In this document: piece by piece, positions 57,010-64,000 of the stretch
How the letters are laid out: each line of letters begins with the position of its first letter
Numbering within the stretch: position 1 is the first letter of the stretch
From: Serpula lacrymans var. lacrymans S7.9
Lineage: Eukaryota; Basidiomycota; Agaricomycetes; Boletales; Serpulaceae
Length of the DNA stretch: 64,000 nucleotides
Assembly (NCBI RefSeq): GCF_000218685.1
Contig: NW_006763294.1
Location: 186,001 to 250,000, forward strand
Direction: 5' to 3'
Position numbers and translations under genes: made by a program
Notes under the pieces: model-generated
What the model was told of the DNA's origin: nothing
What the model saw: only the letters and a program-made list of their open reading frames with translations
Databases searched by the model: none

Positions 57010-57950
57010 ATTACATAATCGAGAATTTCCGAGCTTATTCCGAAACTTCGGATAGCCTACATGCCGTTCAAACGCTCACGTTCCCACACTGTAAATGGTA
57101 TACAGACTAAAGCCAGATATTGTTCACAGCCCGCTGGAATCAATTCATATGGTTCAGACAAGAAATCGCCCTCCGGGCAGTCCTGCACCCGGCCCTATGC
57201 AGATATACCATGTGCTTAATAGTAGTAGAATTTTATATTGGTATCACAGGACCAGAAACTTTCATAGTATAAGGAGAAGTATCTAAAACTTTTTATGAGT
57301 ATGTAGTAAAACCACCTTTTCAGCGTGGAAGTATGCAATGTGGTTATCACGCCTTGTACGACAATAGAACTACGTCATCATCAGAGAATGCAGAGCTAGA
57401 CAATGATGACATTGATGACAAGTCAACTTTGCCTACACGGCCAAAAATGGAATATACCAAAAAGATATAGTGCGGAAAGGATACCAGGGACAAGTTGCTG
57501 ACCTTCGCCTGACTTAAGTAGGATATATGTATGACACAAAACCAAATTTGTATGATGGAGGTCGGCCTAGAGATATCGGGACGAGCTTTTACGTAGTTAT
57601 TCGAGTTACAGTGCTCAGGTATCGTACGGACGTAGTAAAGAGGTTCGGCAGATGTGTGCCACTGGATGTTCGGACATGCTTGTAGCTAGATGTATAATGG
57701 ATGTATGAGACTGCACATCCGCCTTATATATGTACTATATTGTCTGGATATCTGACCAATAAATCTGTCAGACATGTGTCTGCATCTATTCTTACTATCT
57801 CAACCTTTTGCTTCGGAATGTAAGAGCGAGTGATACTCAACAGTATATTTTGTCTACAAAAGCACAATAAAAATGCATAGTGATAAACAACAATCTCATG
57901 TGCATGTGAGTCTTACATATATTACACAGAGCTCGAGTACATATTTCAGT
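57010..57950. other. no recognisable gene, probable start of a second transposon-rich region
   Basis: AT-rich with no supported frame. The sequence TTATTCCGAAACTTCGGA near 57035 contains a short inverted repeat and weakly resembles the reverse complement of CCGAAATAAGG near 63811, but the match is too poor to call terminal repeats. Confidence 0.4.
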
Positions 57951-58830
57951 TTAAGTTGAAGAAACAAGAGTGTAAGGATAAAATAGACCTGCATGTTTAC
58001 AAAAATCAAACCAGATCCGCTCAAGAACTTCCTCTTCGCTTGCATTAGGTTCCATGTTATCATCTGAACAGTCTTCCAACCAGCGCTCAATAAACTGACC
58101 TTGCAGCGGAATTCTTGGGTCCCATTTGGACCACGAGCCATTTGGAAAGTTCGGATTGGCACCAATGAACGCAAACCAAAATGCATCTCGGCCCCATGAC
58201 CAATGCTGCAATTCCTTGGGCACGGTGACAAGCCACTCCTGAATCTGTTTGGACAGCAAAAACCAATGCCGTGTCCTTAAGTGGTTGAATAAACATGAAA
58301 GCGGGAGAAAATCGACCAGAATGTCGTCAAAGGTGCTCGAGGATTTGGAATCATTGCCATTGTCCATAAAGCATGTCTGTCAAAGAAAAATCAGAACAAA
58401 TATGATTTAAATAAAAAGAACAAAACACTCACATCACCAGAGTGAAGTGACTGTTCTGATGACCCAGAATAATTCCAAGAAACAGCTTGAACAACTGGCG
58501 CTGTGAATGGCTCATATTCTTCTGCTAGAGTTACAGAAAACTCAACTGGTTAAGAAATATTACACAATATAAGTCGATGAAAGACAATGCAGGGAAGTTG
58601 AAAGACTTGCAATGCCATTATCAACAAGATGCCTTGGTAGAGCACCCGGAAAACATATGGTAACAACCACTGGCTGCAGGAATGTGTCGTCGGTATTTGT
58701 AAACCGAGTCTTAGGATAGATTGTAGATATGTTGGTGTTTTTATGTGGTGGGTTAACATTGGCCTCAGTCAAGCTTCTGGCGTTCAGTTGGACTTGTATT
58801 GTCAATGTGCTCGTTGTGGTGGGAAGGTCT
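57951..58830 (-). CDS. hypothetical protein, multi-exon, divergent from the transposase-like gene
   Basis: At least three exons can be joined by GT-AG introns. The first begins after the acceptor near 58827 (LPTTTSTLTIQVQLNARSLT), the second carries EEYEPFTAPVVQAVSWNYSG, and the third TCFMDNGNDSKSSSTFDDIL and a Trp-rich segment (HWSWGRDAFWFAFIGANPN, SWSKWDPRIPL). The N-terminus was not found. No family recognised. Its divergent position next to a transposase-like gene suggests it may be part of the same element, but that is inference. Confidence 0.4.
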
Positions 58831-59054
58831 GAAAATGATGGCAACAGTGTAATGAGAAAGAGAACACGTGATCATATCTAACTTTGAACGTGCCAGTGAT
58901 TGACTCAGACTTGGACTCGAACAACACAATGCGTCCAGTAATAATAGATAACAAAGGTTAGTTTACTAGATGATCGGACACTACTCGATGAAGTTATTCT
59001 CATGACTTTTTTTCTGCAGTTTTTCGTTCGTGTGGTGGCAGCTATGGTAAACGT

Positions 59055-62000
59055 GTGGAGTGCATGGTTTGCTGTCCAGTCAGAGGGGTTTATCTGTCGA
59101 TGGACCGCAGACACATTAAGTCTCACATATCCAGCGCAAAGCACACCAAATCGATGTCGAGGATGGGTTATGCCACTATCCAGAAGAAATATCAAAGAGC
59201 TATGAGTTCAAGTCCCCTGCCAACCATTGACGATCTTTTACAACACAACACACGCTCATCATCACCCAAGGAAGTTGATCCCACCTGCACACAGGAACCT
59301 CCCTTACGAAAAACATCCCCACCGGTTGACTCAATTGAGAAACAACTTCCTCTTTCCGACCTATGGGATATCAATGTAAATGACCGTACATATCAAATCA
59401 GTGGAGGTCACTTTACAGACCTATTTGAGCAGCTAAAGGAATCCATACATGCAGGTGATACATTATTCACCCCACACCTTTCATCCTCAAATGATGAAAT
59501 CGGCCTTTAAGAACCTTTTGAAAGTGATTTTGGAATTGAAATGCTGAGTGAGTAAGTATATTTTGTTAAAAGTGTTCTTACTCACTGTTTTATTCCAGCC
59601 GAGTCCTCTGATGACAGTGAATATCCCTTGCGGTTGAGTGCAAAAGTACTTGCAAACTCGCCATACTACCCGTGGTCGTCGAAGGCTGTAAGTCAAAAAC
59701 AATATATTACTTTTGTCACAACCTCTTAAATCTCTCTCTCTCAAGCATTTCTTAATGGCCCTTCTATTCGGATCTGCTCGTGTACCATTTTCTGAACAGC
59801 AGAAAACAGCAGTTCTTTCATGGGCCAATGAGCTAGGCGCTAAAGACGTACCTGCTTTGAGTGCAGTCAAGACTGCTCGGCAGCATGTATACAACTTAGT
59901 TGGAAATCCAACAGAGAAAGCAACATCAATTTCAGGTGACATCTTCTATATAAACAATATAGGTAGCGCTATCGCTAAGGTCAGTCTGATCACATACAAT
60001 TCTAATCTATCTTGCTGATTTTTGTTATAGGATTACTCCAATCCCCTGATACATCATTGGATGCAGGATTATCCTGAAGATGGTGGTGAGGGAATGTCAG
60101 AGACATGGCATGGTGAGAAATCTCTGATAGTGGGCACCTCACCTCCGGCAGCTCGTATAGGAGATGATATATACTTTACTAATGAGATCTTACAGTTGTC
60201 TTCAGGCCATTATTTCATTCCAGAGCACTTCTTTATGGCATCCTATTCTGTAGCAGAGAATGGGCTAAAATATGATCTAACTGGGACTAAAGAACTTCAT
60301 GCACTCAGACGTGCAGTTGAACAAACAGAGGTATGCACATTTAATTGCTCTCCCCTGACATATAACAAATTATCACAGGATGGTTTTATTGTGAATGATG
60401 AACGAGAAGTTATACCTGTATCAATATTCTACCGCTCATTCGAAGACATCTCTTCATACCCCAATGGACTTAGCTGCGGGCTTACAGGTGTGTGTGATGA
60501 AGGTATATACAATACTCTAAACAGATATTACAACAGAGTCCTCTAAAAATTTTTGCAACACTCGCTCCACATCCACTCCGCAAGAAGGCAGATGGCCGAA
60601 TGGTTTATTTGGTTCCTCTCATTATATTCATGGACGACATATCTGGGAATGTCTCAAAGCAGTGGAATAAGCACCATATTATTTATATGTTGAATGCGAA
60701 CCTCCCTCGTCAAGTTATGGAGAAAGAGTTTTGTGTTTGTTTTGTGACGTCTTCTCCACATGCAGCACACATGGAACTGATGCGTGCTATGAAGCAATCA
60801 ATTGCGTGAGTCCTGTCAATTTTTCTCTCTCACTTTCCTACTCTCAAATCAAAATCAAACAGTCAAGCAGCAGAAGATGGTATTGTTGCTTGGGATTGTA
60901 AAAATGAGGAAGAAGTACTACTCATTCCCCATGGACACTTCGTTGCGGGTGACAACCCCATGCAGGCAGAGGAATGCAGCCATGCAGGACTCTGTTGTAA
61001 TTATTTATGCAGGACATGTAAAGTTGGCGGGTCAAAGGAGTACAAAGAATCTGAAGTAGGATATAACAGCATCTTCGTAGTAGGTGGTTTCACAACAAAT
61101 CTGAAACACCACTAATCAGCACCATAGGCAGGAGAAGCACATGAGCCTGAGAGTACAGCTGCAGAAATACGCAAGCAGTTTGAGTTCACTTTCAAACCAG
61201 GTGCTACAAGTAATATCAAGGCGGCAACAGCATCTACTGGCATAAGTGACAAGACCACAGCGAAGATTATCAATACGCTGGTTGAACTGGGGAAAAAACT
61301 CTGCAAACATCCCCTAAATAGTCCTGCAACCTCTGAAGTTGACATACAGGCCGCACAGAAGAAACAGCTTGAAGAAATGCTACAAGGCACTGATTTTGAC
61401 ACTGCAATCAACCCACTTTTAGGAATGGATAGTACATTTATATTAATCCTAATGTATGAAAGCTTATTCTTTGTAGATATGAACATTCACCTGGATACTC
61501 CCATGGAGATCCTCCATACAATCCTCCTGGGAGTCGTCAAATACTTCTGGGCCCAAACTGTTTTCCTACTTGAAAAAGGAAAAACACTTGATATATTCCA
61601 CTGCCGTCTTGACTCATTTGACAAAGAAGGTCTGAACGCGCCATCTATGAACGCTGACTACATTTGTCATTATAAAGGTGGATTAATTGGTAAACACTTC
61701 AAGAGCCTCACACAGCTGATGCCTTTTGTTATTCATGATCTGGTTCCACGGAGCGTTCTCAATGCCTGGACATTGATTGGAGAGCTTGTGGTCCTCCTCT
61801 GGCACACAGAAATCAAAGATACTGAGGTATACTTAGCCAAATTAACATGAACGATCAATGACTTTCTTAATGTCACTGCTCAATGCGCTTGAAGCATTCT
61901 CATTAGCAAACCTAAATTCCATTTTTTAGTTTACCTTCCAGCTTATATCCGATGGTTTGGGCCTGCTATAGTATTTTCAACTGAAAGATATGAGGCATTC

Positions 62001-63706
62001 AATCACGTCTTTTGTCTCACATGCATTTTCAGCAATCACCAGGCTCCTAGCAGAGACACATGCAAGACCTTTGCTTGCCAGGACATTATCAAACATATTG
62101 CGACAAGCGGCTATTGGTATGACTCTGACGTTAAAAAATGGGTTTGAGGAGGCACAGAAGTTCTGGGTTTCATAGATGAGCATCCTGCACAAGCTCAATT
62201 GTTAGGTCTTTCTGGCTCTGCCACTTCCACACCCGGTGAGCTACTACCTTGTTGGAACATCACATTTGTATTGTACTGACTTATTGGCTTCAGGTACCGG
62301 TCACGTCCTCAAAGTAGCTAGAAAGGGGAAGAAAGTTAATAAAACTATCTTGTGGAAGGACAGCCGGTGTGCAGCTATTCTCACAAACAAGCAGGACAAT
62401 CACCCCTTCTTGGAAGGTTCTTCTATTATCACAAGTGAAGGTGACAAATCTACTCTGAACAGCCACATCATTTTCTGTCACCCCGTTGATAAACAGCTTC
62501 AAGTAGGTCGCATTCGTGAGATCCTAATCACAAAATCTACTACACGCAAAGATTGTTGTGTTCAGTATGTAACGATCCAGGCCTTTTCTTTCTTGCCTAC
62601 TCTCCACCCTTCTCTCCATCTACCATGTCTTGAACTTGGCACTCAAGAGATAGTTGTCTCAGCCTCGGTGAGTACTGCTTTATCAATCATAATATTCACT
62701 CTAATATTTAATCTCCACTACAGGATGTTGTGTGCGCTGTGAATGTTCAATATAATTGTATTGATTCAAAGTGTAATGACCTATCACAGAAACCAATTAC
62801 ACAGGAACACTGCGTCACTAAAAGAGTCAAAAGCATCTTTCAGCACAAACCAACCTCATTGTATTTTTTAAATACTTACTCTATCCACAACTATTCTTGT
62901 ATTTGCACTGTTCTCCCAGCCCATTTGCTTGAAACACCAATACGTGTATCTTCTGTCGAGGAAGTCAGGAGGTTAGCTGTTCAACAGCTAAGAGCCACAA
63001 AACTCGCCAAGTCACACAAAGAAGGCAAGGATGTAACCAATAGTCCTAAGCCTATCTTTGACCGCACAAAGGCCAGCAAGCCCAAAAAAACTAACGCAAA
63101 GCAGAAACAAGTATCTGCCTGCAGTGGCCCAGCTGCGGGGCTGTCTCATTCAGCAATACTTGTGGACCCCTTATCACAACAGGTACCACATCCGTTCATG
63201 CACGCACAGGCCTCATATAATCCTTCCCCTCATCCATATTATCCATTTTCACAAGGACGCCCATCACATACACAAGCCCCGCATACACAGGTCCCTTTCA
63301 CAGACTCACAGGCCTCATATAATACTCGTTATTATAATCCTCTCCCCCATCATTCATTTATGCACATATCCTCATCTGCTCTTCCCGAAGCCTCACATGC
63401 ACAGGTCCTCCTACAGACTCATAGGCCTCATATAACACTCATCCTTATAATCCTCTCCCCCATTGTTCGTTTATGCACACATCCCCCCCACCTGTACTTT
63501 CCCAAGCCTCATATCATCCCTCCTCTTTTTCTCCTTGTCCTCACCAGTCTTTTCCTCCCATTCAACATCAGGACTACCAACCAATCCCTGCAGCCTCTTT
63601 GTATCATGATATATATACACCAGTGCAGTCCAGCGGGGCTTTTGTACCTCAATATTCGCCCACAAAGACTCAAGACTCAAGTTTCTGTAGTTTTCGCTAG
63701 AAAAAG
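59055..63706 (+). pseudogene. transposase-like multi-exon gene (basidiomycete DDE/CACTA-like multicopy family)
   Basis: It opens with a Cys/His unit (ECMVCCPVRGVYLSM, HIKSHISSAKH), then several exons with motifs I associate with a large multicopy mushroom gene family. These are RVPFSEQQKTAVLSWANELG, HHWMQDYPEDGGEGMSETWH, VPLIIFMDDISGNVSKQWNK, AGDNPMQAEECSHAGLCCNY, CRTCKVGG, DTPMEILHTILLGVVKYFW, YKGGLIGKHFKSLTQLMPF and FGPAIVFSTERYEAFNHVF. The Asp-rich DDISGN and GDNP motifs are plausible catalytic acidic residues. A one-base frame change in an A5T5 run near 60550 breaks the reading, and a second frame change occurs in the repeat-rich C-terminus. Family name and catalytic residues are inferred. 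Confidence 0.65.
63195..63600 (+). repeat. degenerate tandem repeat encoding a Pro/His/Tyr-rich tail
   Basis: Four or so units of about 100 bp each contain the core GCCTCATATAA followed by a T/C-rich segment (TCCTCTCCCCCATCRTTC). They encode QASYN-like and PHHSFMH-like repeats at the C-terminus of the transposase-like gene. Unit lengths are not all multiples of three, which explains the frame change near 63410. Confidence 0.6.
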
Positions 63707-63710
63707 GTAA

Positions 63711-64000
63711 AATACTGTCACATATACTGGCCTCTACAATAAATACTGACATACTATGACTATCTGAAAAACACACCTTGGTCTTCTTTGTCTTATTTAT
63801 CTTTCATGTGCCGAAATAAGGAGTGTACCGGAGTTCCGGAATATTAGACTATTACAGCCAAACACAATATTATCGTAAAAAAAATGGTTTATATAGAACT
63901 TCCTTCGTTTGTTTTTGCTCCCTTTCTTCATTTTGCTTTGCTTATTCACTCAACATATTCACCAGGATGATGTTGAAACAGCACCCAGGGAACTCAAAGT
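63711..64000. other. no recognisable gene
   Basis: Downstream flank of the transposase-like gene. CCGAAATAAGGAG and CCGGAGTTCCGG near 63811-63840 form short inverted repeats that might be near the end of the element. Confidence 0.4.

Noticed and set aside
57020..63845. Terminal inverted repeats of the second DNA transposon (TTATTCCGAAACTTCGGA against CCGAAATAAGG)
   Set aside because: Only about ten bases match with gaps and no target duplication was found, so chance is likely.

Overview
The window looks like basidiomycete DNA, probably from an Agaricomycotina fungus. Host genes carry many introns of about 50-60 nt. The accessory sequence belongs to families that are multicopy in mushroom-forming fungi: chromodomain Ty3/Gypsy elements, Ty1/Copia elements, Tnp2-type DNA transposons, and RTC4-like and SANT/Myb-like hypothetical proteins. 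There is one 100-base assembly gap (11255-11354).

Layout. (1) 1-10.0 kb is a decayed DNA-transposon neighbourhood. It holds an RTC4-like gene broken by a solo LTR, a C-terminal fragment of a Rim15-type kinase gene (receiver domain only) and a Tnp2 transposase pseudogene. Clusters of short AGTGAT/ATCACT motifs lie at both sides and may be the subterminal repeats of one CACTA-like element. (2) 10.8-24.1 kb is a nest of Gypsy elements. Gypsy-1 (11370-23384, TSD TTTAT) contains a solo LTR with another solo LTR inside it, and also contains Gypsy-2 (14519-21072), which holds a further solo LTR. (3) 25.0-39.1 kb is a single hypothetical gene (SANT/Myb-like start, Q-rich tail). Three insertions spread it over 14 kb: a solo LTR; Copia-1 (27015-38112) with Copia-2 (29069-35125) inside it; and another solo LTR that itself carries an LTR. 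Exact 5-bp target duplications support nearly every layer. (4) 39.9-57 kb is an ordinary gene island. It encodes a secreted metallophosphatase, a C2H2 zinc-finger protein, two tandem NIF3/YqfO-like small proteins, coatomer zeta, an F-BAR/SH3 cytokinesis protein, an opsin-related membrane protein and a CHY zinc-finger protein. (5) 57.9-63.7 kb is again transposon-like, with a divergently oriented hypothetical gene and a large multi-exon transposase-like gene.

The retroelements are dead. Most internal stops in Copia-1, Copia-2, Gypsy-1 and Gypsy-2 are TGA where the family has Arg, consistent with CGA to TGA decay at CpG. Primer-binding sites can still be read. Both Copia elements have a perfect complement to the anticodon arm of initiator tRNA-Met. 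Gypsy-1 has an 11-nt complement of its own predicted RNA 5' end (Tf1-like self-priming). Copia-2 and its LTRs carry a striking set of TCCNNGGA palindromes, helically phased in the LTR. A scrambled piece of Gypsy pol plus a Gypsy LTR sits inside the Copia-2 reverse transcriptase.

LTR family names used here (A to E) are local labels. All homology statements come from reading the sequence and from memory of protein families; no database was searched.
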